From the NCBI RefSeq assembly GCF_001649575.2, contig NC_051439.1:7369405-7433404 (forward strand): DNA of 64,000 bases. Direction: 5' to 3'. Shown one piece after another: positions 1 through 10,728 of the stretch. Every line of letters begins with the position of its first letter. The first letter of the stretch is position 1. The notes beneath the pieces were generated by a model that saw only the letters and a program-made list of their open reading frames with translations, did no database searches and was not told where the DNA came from. The position numbers and the translations under genes were made by a program. The DNA comes from Kryptolebias marmoratus. Its lineage: Eukaryota; Chordata; Actinopteri; Cyprinodontiformes; Rivulidae.

Positions 1-424
1 TTTTTTTGTCTTGGTTCTTTATGCAGCAGCTGACAGGAAGTTAGAGGCTTTGCATTCAGAGGTCAAAACTCCTGAGAGAGAAAGGTAAAATGGTTAAAAT
101 GAAAGCGAAAAATGGCGTTCTTACAAAAATCTATTGCCTGACAGACAGTATATTCATCCATCTGCTCCAGCTGCAGTGTCTCCTTGTGTACTTGTACTTG
201 TGTACTTTGTATTGGGCCGCAGTAAAGACATATGTGAGTGCTTCTTCAGAAAGTTAGTTTTATGCCAGAGGCTTGTTTAAGAAATCCTGTTCTGACTTGG
301 GGAATGACGCCTACAACCACTTGATGATCCTGATGCTGCAGCAGACAGAAAGATCTCCCGTCGTTAACCCTAAACTGAAGCAGGCTTAAAAAACGACAGC
401 TCTTCGTGATGTTCGCCGACTGAC
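1..424. other. dcaf5 intron 8, partial
   Basis: Intronic DNA left of exon 8, running off the window. I see no exon, repeat or structure in it. Confidence 0.75.
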
Positions 425-552
425 CTTGATAACCTTCTCCACGCCCGAGGAGCAGATCATGTAGGTGTGGGGGTTGAAGCGAACCTGGTTCACGATGGAG
501 CGGTGACCCTTCAGAACCATGAATGCCCCGTTCACCACGTGCCCAGGGCCTC
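425..552 (-). CDS. dcaf5: dcaf5 exon 8 (residues about 314-356)
   Basis: 128 nt, acceptor ttcacag| at 553 and donor CAAG|gtcagt at 424. It encodes GRVVNGAF-like and GHRSIVNQVRFNPHTYMICS segments, part of the last WD40 blade, ending SGVEKVIK on a codon boundary. The next exon should begin with a WSPY-like segment and is not in the window. Confidence 0.94.
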
Positions 553-3500
553 CTGTGAAGGACAGCTCTGTTAACGCCATGATGCAAGAGACTCAAAAAC
601 AGGCAAACTCAGTTAGCACTTGTGGACCTCTGACTGCAGAAAAAAAAAAGAAAGAAACAGACACATCAGGATTAATCCTTATAATACATCACGTTTTTAT
701 CTGTGTTAGTACCACCCGGGAGGAGTACGTCAACAAATGTATTTTCCTCACAATGTTCAAAGCACATCACATTTAATTCTTTAAGCACAAGTGTTGATCT
801 TTTAAAGCTTTTGCCACGTTTTTAGAATGTATAATGGATGTTTATTGCAGTTTTTTCTGCAACCTTTGCTTTTTTAGTCTTGATGACAGTTCAATAAAGT
901 GATAAAACCTGTTCTGGTCTTTGATTATTTGGTGTATTACGAAGGACTTTTTGCTCTATTTGAGGCAATGTCTCATCACAGACTTGTCTGTCTCATTACA
1001 TCTGTAACAATAATGACAGAACCTGGAGAGGTGGAGGGATGCTCTTAAAAGACGAGGGATTAAAGTCAGCTGTAGGAAGACAGAGTTCATGTGCGTGAAT
1101 GAGAGGGAGGCAGGTGGAACAGTGAGGCTACAAGGAGGTCAGAGGTCACAAAGGAGCAGGACTTCAAGAACTTTGGGTCGACTGTCCAGGAAAACGGGGA
1201 GTGTGGTAAAGAGGTGAAGAAGAGAGTCCAGGTAGGATGGAGTGGATGGAGAAAAGTTTCAGGAGGGATTTGTGACAAAAAGGTGGCAGCAAAGGTCAAA
1301 GGGCAGGTTTACAGACAGTGGTGAGAGCAGCTGTGGTGTTTGGTTTGGAGACAAAAAGACAGGAAACAGAACAGGAAGTGGCAGAGCTGAAGATGTCCAG
1401 GTTCTCCTTGGGAGGGACGAGGATGGACAGGATTAGGAATGAGGTCATCAGAGGTCCAGCACAGGTTGAAGGACTGGGAGATAAAGTTAGAGAGGCCAGA
1501 CTGAGATGGTTTGGACATGAGCAGAGGAGGGACAGGGGGTATATTGGTAGAAGGATGTTAGAGACAAAGAGGAGACATCTGGATGCAGTTAGAGAGAACA
1601 TGGAGGGAGTTGGAGAGAGGACAGAGGACAGAGAGGACAGAGTTAGATGGTGGAGGATGACTTGCTGTGGAGACCCCTGAAAAGAGAACAGCCGAAAGAA
1701 AAAGAAGAAGATTGTTCCATCTGTAATGCTTGGGGTCGTAGGTTAGGTTAGAGGTGGGTCTGTGACGTTGTTGCCTGGGTTCTTTACTGAACCGAAGAAG
1801 CCTTTTGGATGAGAGGTGAAATGTCTTCAAGAATCAACAGAACTTCAGCTGCCTTTCACTGAACCACTTAGGATTCAACTTTACTAGCTGTACAAGTACA
1901 AAACCTTGGGTTTTTGCAGCCGAATGGTCACTGAGATAGATAGTTAAAACTGGATAAAGCTTCCTGTCCTGTCACTACACTGCAGTAGGATCACACTGAC
2001 TGATGCAACACATTAATCATTTATTCTGAAATAAAAACAAATGTATTCTGTTCATTGTTAGTTCTTTGAGGAAAACTGGAATTGGCCTAAATCAGTATTC
2101 TTCAAGGAATGCTACTTCTTTTCCCCTCAAACTCTAAACATTACACACTGACATTCTGGTGATCTAATCATTCTGCTTTATCGGGTAAAAACAGGAACCT
2201 GGTGCGGTGAAATAAAAGCGCCATCAGGGCAGACGGATTCAGCCTCTCACCTGCTTCTGGGTCGTTGGGGATTTTCCACATGTAGAGATTAAAGTCATCT
2301 GATCCGGACAAGATGTACTGAAGAGGAGAACATATGGATGCTTAGATTTAGGATCACCAAGAAGAGAGTGAAAACTTCAAGCATCTGTACATCAGGTTTC
2401 ACACCCAGCACAAACCCAACAGAAGCCCTCAGTGTGTTAGTGAGCTGGTATTAGGATTTCTGAACACACAGCTCCACCTAAACCAGGCTGAGGGGAGCGC
2501 TGACAGGGTCAGGGTTCAGACTACTTCCTGTTCTTTTCAGACACACGGGTTCTAAAGTGACGAGAACAGGAAGAATGGCAAAAAGCAAAAGTTCTGCCAG
2601 AAAGAACAACTTAGCAGATTTAAGACACTGCTGTCTTATCAGTACTTGTACTCTTTTTACTAAACTAAAGCCCGTTTTCTATAAGATACCTGCCTGAATG
2701 CTGAGTTACATTGTTGTTTACTTGTTTATAATTTGTTTATAATAGCTTTAGTGTTCTTTTTGGCTAAATTTAGCCTCTGTTTTGCTACTTTTAGCTGTTT
2801 TGTTCATTTCAGTTTTAACGTTTTCTGCTTTGTTAACTAGCGTTTTGCTAATTTAGCATTAGCATCAGCAGCGCTAACTTTAGCTACTGTTCTGCTCATT
2901 CTGGGTTTAGCATCTGCTTTGCTAACTTTAGTATAGTTTAACTAATATGAGCTACTGTCCTGCTCCTTCTGGCTACTGTTCTCCTGCTTTTAGCGTGTTT
3001 TGCTCATTAGCCCCGGCTGTATTTGTTTTCAATTTAACCAACTTTTAGCTTCTTCAGCACATTTCAGCAAAGTCATTAATCACTCGTTTGTCTTGTTTAC
3101 ACTTGTTGAACTTTAGTTGATAGTTTACCCAACAGTAACTCAACCTTTTAGCCACTCAAGTTAACTTTAATTTCCTTCTGGAAACATCCTGCCGACCTTT
3201 GAGCACTTCTCTTCTCAATTAGCGGCTGCTTTTTTCTTACACAAACACAATAAAAAAAGGTTTTTGTGGTTTTATTACAAGAGTACGGCCAAAGGTACAT
3301 AATACACACATCAAGACTGTCAGAGTACTCAAACACCAAAGCATAAAGTCACTCACACAACTATCCTGAATACATGTGCCTAGAGTTTGAGCACAGACAG
3401 GGTTTTCACAAATGGGTTACTTGTGACCTTGACCTTGAAATCAATAGGGATCATCCTTGACTCATGAGATGTCCAGCTGTGCGGTTTGACATTCCTTACT

Positions 3501-6500
3501 GTTGCAAGGTTAGAGCTCAGATAAAAATAAAACCTGTCCACAGACAGGCATGTCATACCATAATATGACAGGCGTTTCAACAGGGTTTTGTGGTTTTATT
3601 ACCAGTTAACAAGAAATGAGAAGAAACCTTCTGCAGGGACTGTTACTCAGACGAGTGGAGCTGCACATGAACGCCTGCGTGCTCCATGACTGACACGTGA
3701 AGCAGGAATGTTGCACGGCACCGTGAAAATCCTCTACTGTCTGATACGTAGTTCCATTTCCCAGCTGGAACACCGAAGAAACATTCCTTTTATCTTGTTA
3801 AACCTTTTGTTTTTGTCCACCTCGACATTTTTAGTCCAACTAATGTCTTCCTCTGAGTCTGTGGAAAGTTTGACCCAAAACTGAGCGGGACTCGTAAACT
3901 CCGTTTCAGCAGGAGGGAGGGAAATGAGGAAAACTATCGCCACATGAGTAGTTCAGGAACCTTATTACTGCCTGTAGCTGAAGGCGAAATGGGATGTTTT
4001 TGCCTGTATGTGCGAGTTTGTTTGAACCATTAGCAAACTTCAGTAACATTTGGAGTCGACCCTATTCAAGATGGCTGACACAAAACTAAAATGGCTAAAT
4101 TTAATTTCACTGAATTTATAACTCCCAGTAGCTGAGCATTACCTGATGGAGACTGTTAGCAAAATACCCCATGAACCACAGGACAGATTTTAATGAAACT
4201 CTCAAAAATTTACCATTATTTTGTACAATTAAAACTCATTAACCCAGATCACAGCTAATCAAACTAAGCTAACAAAAAAATGGCTGTAGCTCAGTAAATT
4301 TTACAGATACTGAGCACAGTTCGGTGTGGTAGTAGCTTAGACTCATCCTCAACACATACTAATAGATCTCGCATTATGATCCCGTCCCGTGACAGGCGTG
4401 TCCCATTACGCTCATGAGATTGTGCACCAAGTTGTTTTCCAGGGTTTGACTCAAACAGCTACAACTCCGTCATTTCTCAGCATGAGAGGCTGAAACTCTC
4501 TGAACCGCCCTCATTGCTCATGCTGGGGTTAGTAGTTTACGAAGCCTTCATGAACCGGACTGAAACCAACCAATAAGGTTAACATATCAAATCTGACTGC
4601 GGGTTGATGTCATGTCTGAGGAGTGGCAGCTCACAGGTCTTCTTCATGAACTCATTCCTCTGTCTTCATTCAGTACTTCCACTGAACCCACGTATCCCTA
4701 AACTCTTCCTAGAGTCACTGCAAAGTCATTATGAAATATTTTTTCACCACTTCTTTTGGTCCCTAAATCAGAAACTGAAACTGTACTTGTCCCCTGTGCA
4801 TTTTTATCTGGATGTAAAGGGCAAAAATGGGCATGAAGCGTTGCTTTTTATTTTCGTAGTTGCAGTAGAGGTTTCAGACTCTGGTGAATTTTTTTGTTTT
4901 GTTTTTGGACCCACCTGATCCTTGTCCCCGGCAAAGCAGCAGCTTTTCATGGTGCAGGAGTTGAAGTAGCCCTGGTTGTCGAACTGGAAGCTGGGCAGGC
5001 GGGAGTGCAGCTCGTAGAGGACGGGCGGCAGGCGGCGCCGCAGAGCCAGCAGCTGAGTGCCCGTGCTGTTGAAGCGAACGCTCATGGCGCTCTGCAGGGA
5101 CATGCTACCTCCGTACCGCAGCAGGGAGCTGAAAGCACAGGATAAGAAACTGAGCTTTAAACTGAGTGAACCAGAGGAGCAGGTCAATGAAAAACAATCC
5201 GACATGTTACTGTAGATAAGATCACCACTGTTTTTCCATCCGTTTATTCAATCTGTAGGTGAAGGGTGTAGGAATTCTATAACTATCCGGCTCGGTTTGA
5301 AGCTTCTGTGTTTTTTATCAGTACATATGAGTCAACTTCAATAAATATGTTATATGGTGAACTCATAGCTGTTAAAAACCAGTGTCTCACAGGGCTGGGA
5401 CAGACACCATTCATGCGGGAGTCTCCAAAACGTCTCAAACATTTGCAGGGATCGTCAGTCCTGCAGGTCTTGCCTCTTGATAAGTTTTCTGTCAAAGAAG
5501 TCGCAGAGTTGTCCCGGGCGTCACAAACCTGTCTCTGATCAGTTTCCGTAACTCTAGAGCTGCATTTTGACACCTTCGTGAGAGCTCTCCTTATGACAAA
5601 AACCATCAGAGGCTATAGCTCCGAATGCTCAGCTCTGAAAACGCTGATGTTAAATAATAATAATAAATAAATAAAAATCTTATGAACCTCCTTTATTTTA
5701 AAAATGTACTCCTGTATATTGAACCATAAAGCTGGTATCTCGTTGGTAACTAAAAATTGCAAGAATACATTCTTCTAGCTGTGAGTATTTGTAACCAAGT
5801 AACCAGTGAGTCATGTTCTTAACGGCCTATTATCACGTGGACGGCCTGTAAAACGTGAACATTATTCTGCTGTGCCAACATCATGCACAATTTGGTTCGT
5901 TTTGTACAATTAAAAGATGAAGAAAGGCAGATTTGAGACAGTTTTTATAATGATTATTATTTATCATCAGTCTGGTGTTTAGACCTGGACGTGTTTTCTG
6001 TCCGAGGAGAGCTGGTGTCCAAGTACAGCTCCAGTGCTCTCCTAACGGTTTGGAGATGCCAACGGTTTTCAGACTCAGGCGGCAGGGCTGTGTGCCTCTC
6101 TGTAACTCACGTCAGGAAACTGAGAAGCACAGCGAAAGTTGTAAGACAATTGAGAGACTCCCTCATGAATGCCGTTGACTAACTAGCCGCTGACATCAAT
6201 AAAGATGGATGAAGCACCTCGGTCTCCTCTTGTTCAAAATTGAAGTCAAAATTGTTTGTTTTTGGGAGCTGCCATGTTGTCCCACCTCCACCCCACTCGC
6301 TAACAGGCTGTCACACTGTAACGCAGTGGTCTCCAATCCTGGTCCTCGAGGGCCACCATCCTGCAGGTTTTACTTGTTTCTCTGCTCCAACACACCTGAT
6401 TTGAATCAATGGGTGATTAACAGGCTTCTGCAGAACATGAAGAGGTGATTTAACCACTGAATCAGGTGTGTTGGAGCAGAGAAACAAGGAAAACATGTAG

Positions 6501-9500
6501 GATGGTGGCCGTGGAGGACCAGGATTGGAGACCCCTGCTGTAACGTGACACTGCTTTAAAAGCTTTAAATAACTAATTAAAACTAAACAGATTTAAAAAC
6601 GTATATTTGAACATACAACACCAATGTAATGCCTACTTGAATCAACAAAAAAAGAAAAACTGCCTATAAGTTTACATAAGGAGACAGGGTTTAATAACTG
6701 TACAACAAACAGCCACTAGGGGGAGCTCCATGTCAGACTTCCAATGCTCTCTAGCTGTAGTACATCTAGATGGTCAGTCCAGTGAGATACCACCTCTACT
6801 GTGGGGGCAGCTGCCAAGGTTGGTACAAAACCAGCTGAAATGGGTACAGTCTGGCAAGACTGATTACCTGTGGCGGCCATCTTGAATTAGGTTGACTCCA
6901 AATATTGATCAGTTATAGATGTACGCCCAATTCTTACTTTTTGAGACTTTCATTAAAATCAGTTCAGAGGTTCATGAGATATTTTGCTAACAGACAGAGT
7001 TGACTCCAATAGTTACTGGCAAAGATTTAAAAGCAGCTCTTGTGCATTCAGTCAGCCCTCGCAGTATGTGTTGGGCATGACTCTCAGCAACTACCACTCC
7101 AAATTTTAGCTCAGCGTCTGTAAAATTGGCTGAGCTATCGCCATTTCTGTATTCGGTGAAGTCGCTGAATTACGGCAGCCATTTTGAATCCGACTTCAGT
7201 CGACAGGAGATAAATATCTCGCTGTAGAGCTGCAGAGCCACTAGAAGCACAGAAACTCTTCCTTTTATCAACCAGAACTTCTTTTCTGTTCCGTTTATTG
7301 CTGTAAACAGTCTGCAGTGAGATGTTTCTGCAGACAGTGGATTGATTTTTGGTTCGTTTGATGGGAACCGAACACCACCACCTGGTGGACACAGGCGGAA
7401 CTACACACTGAATATGGCCAATAAAAGTACATGTGAGAGAAAAAATGGGTGATCGAAACACTTGAACACCATTTATTTGCATGGACTATGCATAAAATCT
7501 CACAATGTCATGGAGGGTCGCGCATAAATTAATTTTCAAGGTTTGACCAAAATGGCTGCATCTGTCAATGTTTAACAAAAGAAAATCCTAGTCTGAACCT
7601 CTGGCATGAAAGGCAGTGGGTGATAAGCATTCCTTCAAGGAATACGTTTGACAGAGATTTTTATTGTTGCTGATAGTTTTACTTGTCTAGCAGATCCTGC
7701 AGATAAAATAAATTCTACCCAAAAGGCATAAAGCTCCATGTCCTAAAAACAGCATGAAGAACTTAGAGAGCAGAGGGAAACGCCTCACCTGCGCGGCTTG
7801 CGGATGTCCCACAATCCAACGCCTTCTTTAGAATTGGCCGTGGCGAGCAACCTGGGCTCCACGGGGTTGAACATCACACTGTGGAAGGCCGACGGGTAGC
7901 TGGCCAGGCAGAATGGCTCTGTGTGGACAGAAGACAACTCGTGTAACTGAACGGACTGTGCATCCATTTCCCTCAGATCCCTTCCATAATGATGCTGTAT
8001 TTGCACTATACAGCATGTATGTGTGGCTCCACCACCTGACGAGCCGAATATATTTAATCACTTATTTGTAACTTCTGTTCTTTCAAACTTGGCCCTAAAA
8101 TGCACATTCGAAACACCAGCTAGTAGAAATGGAAGACAGATTGCTGCTAAACGCATTATAAGGCCAACCTGGACACAAAGAGGGCTTCTAAAAATAGAAC
8201 TGAGCGTACGGTACGGCGTGCAGGATGATCCGCTGCATTTTTACTTTACCACTAGCCAGGTTTTATCAAGTTTGTTTTACAGTTTAGCCCCCAGAGTCCT
8301 TTAACATAAACTTTGTGACTGCAGATGAGCAGCTTTGTACATCAAACCTCCTCAATGTTGATTTTCAATTAACCTGTCCGTCATGATGGTTTCACCAGTG
8401 TGAGCTCCAGTCTTCAAACTTTTACAATAGGCTTGAAGACCATAAGAAATACCATTCTGTAATATTTAAATACATTATACTTCAGTGATATATACACACA
8501 TATACAGATGTAGACTCATTTATTTTTACCCTTTTGTTGAAGAAAAAAAATCCCTGAAATAATCACTGAAATAACTTGAAACTGACAAAAGTGAGAAAAC
8601 AAAGAGTACCACCAACAACACATAACAGGCCCATCGCTAGGCAAGGGGTCACCTGTGACCTTTGACCTTGAAATCAACAGGGATCATCCATGACCCATTA
8701 GATGTTCAGCTGTGCGGTTTGACATTTCTTCGTTTAAGGGGTAACAATTCAGAGCTCGGACAAGAAGTTGTCCACAGACGGAGACATCATCCGTCCCGTC
8801 CTCAGACAGGCAGAGAAAATGAAACGTGATCACTGCTTTTGAATTTTAGTTTAACAGAATTAACTGTCCTTGACAAAAAGGATGGCACCCCTAGAAAAGA
8901 GTGACACTAGTTTGTCCACGGGGACATGTTAAACTCAGCATCACAGGTGTCTCTAGTCTTTAACATCACGGTAAAGTCATAAAAAATGAACTTCAAATAT
9001 AACCGCGACTTCGATTGTGGATCATCGCATTTCTACAACCAGAATCATGACACAACGCGCCGGTGCCCACCTCCATGCGGCTGCTCACGAGTGTCCCAGA
9101 TAAGAACGCGCCCGTCGTCCGACGAGCTGGCGAACACGTTGTCGTTGACGGGGCTGACCGACAGGCTGTACACGGCATCGATGTGCAGAAACACGTTCAG
9201 AGTCTCCCGCCTGCAGGGGGGGGAAGCATCAGGCCCATTACTGTTTACATCAGTAGTGTGTCCGTGAGACAATAACGCCAGTGAGTAAAGTGTTTCAGTG
9301 ACGAGGTCCTGCTGTTATACACACCTTTCCACGTCATGAAGAATCACCTGCTCATCGTTTCCTGTCAGGGAGCACACACAGAGCGGGTCAGTATACTGTA
9401 TTATTACAGAGAAAGAAGGAAGCGATTATGTTTACGCCTGTGTTAACTTTTCGATTAACGTCTGGAGTCAACACCACAGCTACAGCTACATCCACACTGC

Positions 9501-10728
9501 AGGCAGATGCGACCAAATTCCAATTTTTTTTCCATGACAAATTGGATTGTTTCATGTGGATCATTCTCTGACAGGTTAAAAATTCTAAATGCACTAATTT
9601 CATCCCTTGCTGACTACATTTTTAAGAGCCCTCATTGTCAGAGGTCGTAAACACATCCTCCAAGTGACTGAATGCAACATGACGTGTGTGTGTGTGTGTG
9701 TGTGACTTACCACCGGAGAAGACCTTCGTGTTGGTGCTGTCAAAGGCCAGGCAGAAGATGTTGGACAGGTGCTCGCCCTTCAGCTTCACGGGCTTCGAAT
9801 GGGAATGAATGGCTCTCTCCATGTGCCACAGAAGCACTCTCCGGTCATCTCCTCCTGCAGGGGACAAAAAAACAGAGATCTGTTAACACAGCATCCGATC
9901 TGCGCGTACGGTTATCCATCAGTTCCAACCTGAAACACAAATCAGGTCTGAAAGGTGCAGGTTGCAGTCACCTCTGTGGTCCAATTGTGTTATTACCTGC
10001 ACGCTAAACAAACACAGCTAAAGTACTTTGAAGGCCACATTCCAATGCACGACTTGGACAGAAATATAACACTATTTAGCTTTTTATCAGAGCAAACCCT
10101 TTAATGATAAGCCCAAGTTACAATCCTCTAAAGGCTGACATGAGGATTTTCAGTCAGGGGCAGAAAACTAAACAAGAAATTGAGCCAAAATGGCAAACCA
10201 CAAGATGTCACACTGGGCCAGATGATTGGTTTTAATCCTCTCTGGGGGTGAAATGCGTCGTGATTTTAGAAGGCCGTGACTGCTAACACGGAGAAACGTC
10301 GCCTCCGGGGACGCAGCTCGCCGTTTTCAGGGCTGACACATGAAGCTGGACTCGTGTCGCTGCGCAGCTAGCAAAACAAGCTAGGCTAGGTTAGCCTCGG
10401 CTAGCCCGGGGAGCGTTCCAGCTGACAGCTCCTAGCGTTAGCATGCTAAGGTTAAACCCCCCCACCACCACACACACACACACACACACACACCTCAGCC
10501 ACCCCCCTCCTGCAACTCACCGGACACCAGCCACTCTCCGCCGTTGTTGGAGAACTCGATGGCGTTGACGCAGCCGAAGTGGCCCTCCATGTTCTTCTTG
10601 TAGAGGCTGGTGCAGCCCGCCAGCCTGCGCCTCTGGAATTCCTCCTTCATGAGCGGCTGCCCTGTCAGCTCCCTGCGGGACATGAAGCCCACTGAGGAGC
10701 GCATACCGCAGCCCTTCAACTCCTTCAT
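425..10728 (-). CDS. dcaf5: DDB1- and CUL4-associated factor 5, partial (8 exons, 3' end off window)
   Basis: The joined exons (10521-10728, 9711-9854, 9325-9361, 9071-9210, 7789-7918, 4915-5128, 2251-2317, 425-552) give 1068 nt, or 356 codons, with every junction in frame and every intron GT-AG. The product matches vertebrate DCAF5, a substrate receptor of the CUL4-DDB1 E3 ubiquitin ligase. WD40 repeats are visible at about residues 49-85, 96-128, 138-171, 181-214, 226-260, 270-312 and from 325 onward. Two of them end in WDxR (WDTR and WDIR), the motif by which DCAF propellers contact DDB1. The family is about 940 residues in mammals (from memory), so roughly 590 C-terminal residues, mostly acidic and Ser-rich and probably in one large last exon, lie left of position 1. 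The start was chosen because MKELKGCGMRSSVGF aligns with the mammalian N-terminus. An in-frame ATG at 10791 would add 21 residues. No frameshift or stop is present, so the copy looks functional. Confidence 0.95.
553..2250. other. dcaf5 intron 7
   Basis: 1.7 kb intron. It holds an RTE-type LINE tail (about 1010-1712). The rest is AT-rich and unremarkable. Confidence 0.85.
1010..1712 (+). mobile_element. RTE-type LINE, 3' end (5'-truncated, decayed)
   Basis: The plus strand keeps an open stretch at 1318-1680 that reads as the C-terminus of an RTE-like reverse transcriptase: VVFGLETKRQ, ELKMSRFSLGGTRMDRIRNE, KVREARLRWFGH and a final WRMTCCGDP. The LRWFGH block and the short AG-rich tail (aaagaaaaagaagaag) are typical of this clade's 3' end. 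Upstream codons from about 1010 match the same ORF but are frameshifted. It is 5'-truncated and inactive. The clade name is from memory. Confidence 0.7.
2251..2317 (-). CDS. dcaf5: dcaf5 exon 7 (67 nt, residues about 292-313)
   Basis: Short exon with acceptor ttcag| at 2318 and donor GCAG|gtgaga at 2250. It encodes YILSGSDDFNLYMWKIPND and PEAG, finishing blade 6. It was located from family knowledge and confirmed by both splice sites and the frame. Confidence 0.93.
2690..3080. repeat. degenerate TTTTAGC/GCTACTGTT tandem repeat
   Basis: Loose tandem copies of a roughly 25-30 base unit built from 'ttttagcta', 'ctgttttgct' and 'aatttagc'. Similar tracts occur at 28855-29365 and 61080-61450 in the same orientation. 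Confidence 0.6.
3275..3573 (+). repeat. dispersed repeat R1, long copy
   Basis: Begins with 'gagtacggcc' and runs through 'gaccttgaaatcaataggga' and 'gatgtccagctgtg' to 'cataccataatatgacagg'. Long copies with the same left extension lie at 43449-43690 and 52247-52545. The family name R1 is mine. Confidence 0.65.
4020..4400 (-). repeat. dispersed repeat R2, reversed copy
   Basis: Carries reversed R2 marks: 'caagatggctg', 'gttagcaaaata', 'atggctgtagctcag' and 'gtagtagcttag'. The family name R2 is mine. Confidence 0.6.
4915..5128 (-). CDS. dcaf5: dcaf5 exon 6 (residues about 220-291)
   Basis: 214 nt, acceptor tttcag| and donor TCAG|gtgggt. It encodes blade 5 (SLQSAMSVRFNSTGTQLLAL) and the start of blade 6 (GYFNSCTMKSCCFAGDKDQ). 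It ends on a codon boundary. Confidence 0.95.
6324..6537. mobile_element. hAT-type MITE with 8-bp target duplication
   Basis: A 214-bp element with near-perfect inverted ends: it starts cagtggtctccaatcctggt and ends accaggattggagacccctg. It is flanked on both sides by the same 8 bases, ctgtaacg (6316-6323 and 6538-6545). Short inverted ends of the CAGNGGTSTCC kind plus an 8-bp duplication are the hallmark of hAT elements. It has no coding capacity. Its interior is itself largely palindromic. Relatives lie at 11505, 15101 and 55605. Confidence 0.85.
6865..7205 (+). repeat. dispersed repeat R2, two partial units
   Basis: Contains 'ggcggccatcttgaatta', 'gagatattttgctaacagac' and 'gactctcagcaactaccac', then a second partial unit ending 'gcagccattttgaatcc'. 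A related terminal palindrome, 'attccttcaaggaat', lies at about 7634. Confidence 0.65.
7789..7918 (-). CDS. dcaf5: dcaf5 exon 5 (residues about 177-219)
   Basis: 130 nt, acceptor cacacag| and donor GCAG|gtgagg. It encodes WD40 blade 4: PSAFHSVMFNPVEPRLLATA, then a second WDxR box in VGLWDIRKP. It is nearly identical to the remembered mammalian protein here. Confidence 0.95.
7919..9070. other. dcaf5 intron 4
   Basis: 1.15 kb intron. It holds an R1 copy (8641-8812). Nothing else was recognised. Confidence 0.85.
8641..8812 (+). repeat. dispersed repeat R1, short copy
   Basis: Contains 'gaccttgaaatcaacagg', 'gatgttcagctgtgcggttt' and the right-hand 'gtccacagacggagacatc' block. Confidence 0.65.
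9071..9210 (-). CDS. dcaf5: dcaf5 exon 4 (residues about 130-176)
   Basis: 140 nt, acceptor ctgcag| and donor GGAG|gtgggc. It encodes WD40 blade 3, with SLSVSPVNDNVFASSSDD followed by GRVLIWDTRE. WDTR is a WDxR box of the kind that DCAFs use to bind DDB1. Confidence 0.95.
9325..9361 (-). CDS. dcaf5: dcaf5 exon 3 (micro-exon, 37 nt)
   Basis: Only 37 nt, too short for simple ORF scans. It was found because residues NDEQVILHDVE are needed between exons 2 and 4 in this family. Acceptor gacag| at 9362, donor AAAG|gtgtgt at 9324. It joins phase 1 to phase 2 and keeps the frame exactly. It forms the D strand of WD40 blade 2. Confidence 0.9.
9684..9704. repeat. (CA/TG)n microsatellite beside dcaf5 exon 2 donor
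   Basis: A 21-base TG tract on the plus strand. In the dcaf5 transcript it is a CA repeat that begins a few bases inside intron 2, directly after the donor sequence gtaagt. Confidence 0.9.
9711..9854 (-). CDS. dcaf5: dcaf5 exon 2 (residues 70-117)
   Basis: 144 nt, acceptor ctgcag| at 9855, donor G|gtaagt at 9710. It encodes the end of WD40 blade 1 (DDRRVLLWHM) and most of blade 2 (SNIFCLAFDSTNTKVFSGG). The donor is followed after eight intronic bases by a CA-repeat (see 9684-9704). Confidence 0.95.
9855..10520. other. dcaf5 intron 1
   Basis: 666-base intron, GC-rich toward exon 1, with a CA repeat at about 10470-10493 (a TG repeat in the transcript, 28 bases after the donor) and several 'gctagc'-like motifs near 10370-10410. 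Confidence 0.85.
10521..10728 (-). CDS. dcaf5: dcaf5 exon 1 (start codon, residues 1-69)
   Basis: First coding exon, 208 nt, ATG at 10728-10726. It encodes the N-terminal helix-like segment (EEFQRRRLAGCTSLYKKN) and the first WD40 blade, FGCVNAIEFSNNGGEWLVSG. The donor at 10520 reads G|gtgagt, and the exon ends one base into a Gly codon. It lies in CpG-rich DNA. A (CAA)5 run sits directly upstream and becomes a short poly-Gln if translation starts at the in-frame ATG at 10791. Confidence 0.93.

Larger units (their letters stand above)
2318..4914. other. dcaf5 intron 6
   Basis: 2.6 kb intron with a TTTTAGC-type degenerate tandem array (2690-3080), a copy of repeat family R1 (3275-3573) and a reversed copy of family R2 (4020-4400). 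No coding sequence was recognised. Confidence 0.8.
5129..7788. other. dcaf5 intron 5
   Basis: 2.7 kb intron with a hAT MITE (6324-6537), an R2 copy (6865-7205) and an unclassified inverted pair (5380-5640 against 6090-6180). No exon seen. Confidence 0.8.

Noticed and set aside
5283..5606. 107-codon minus-strand frame as a dcaf5 alternative exon
   Set aside because: It would interrupt the conserved exon 5/6 junction inside a WD40 blade and has no family similarity; kept only as an unknown repeat candidate.
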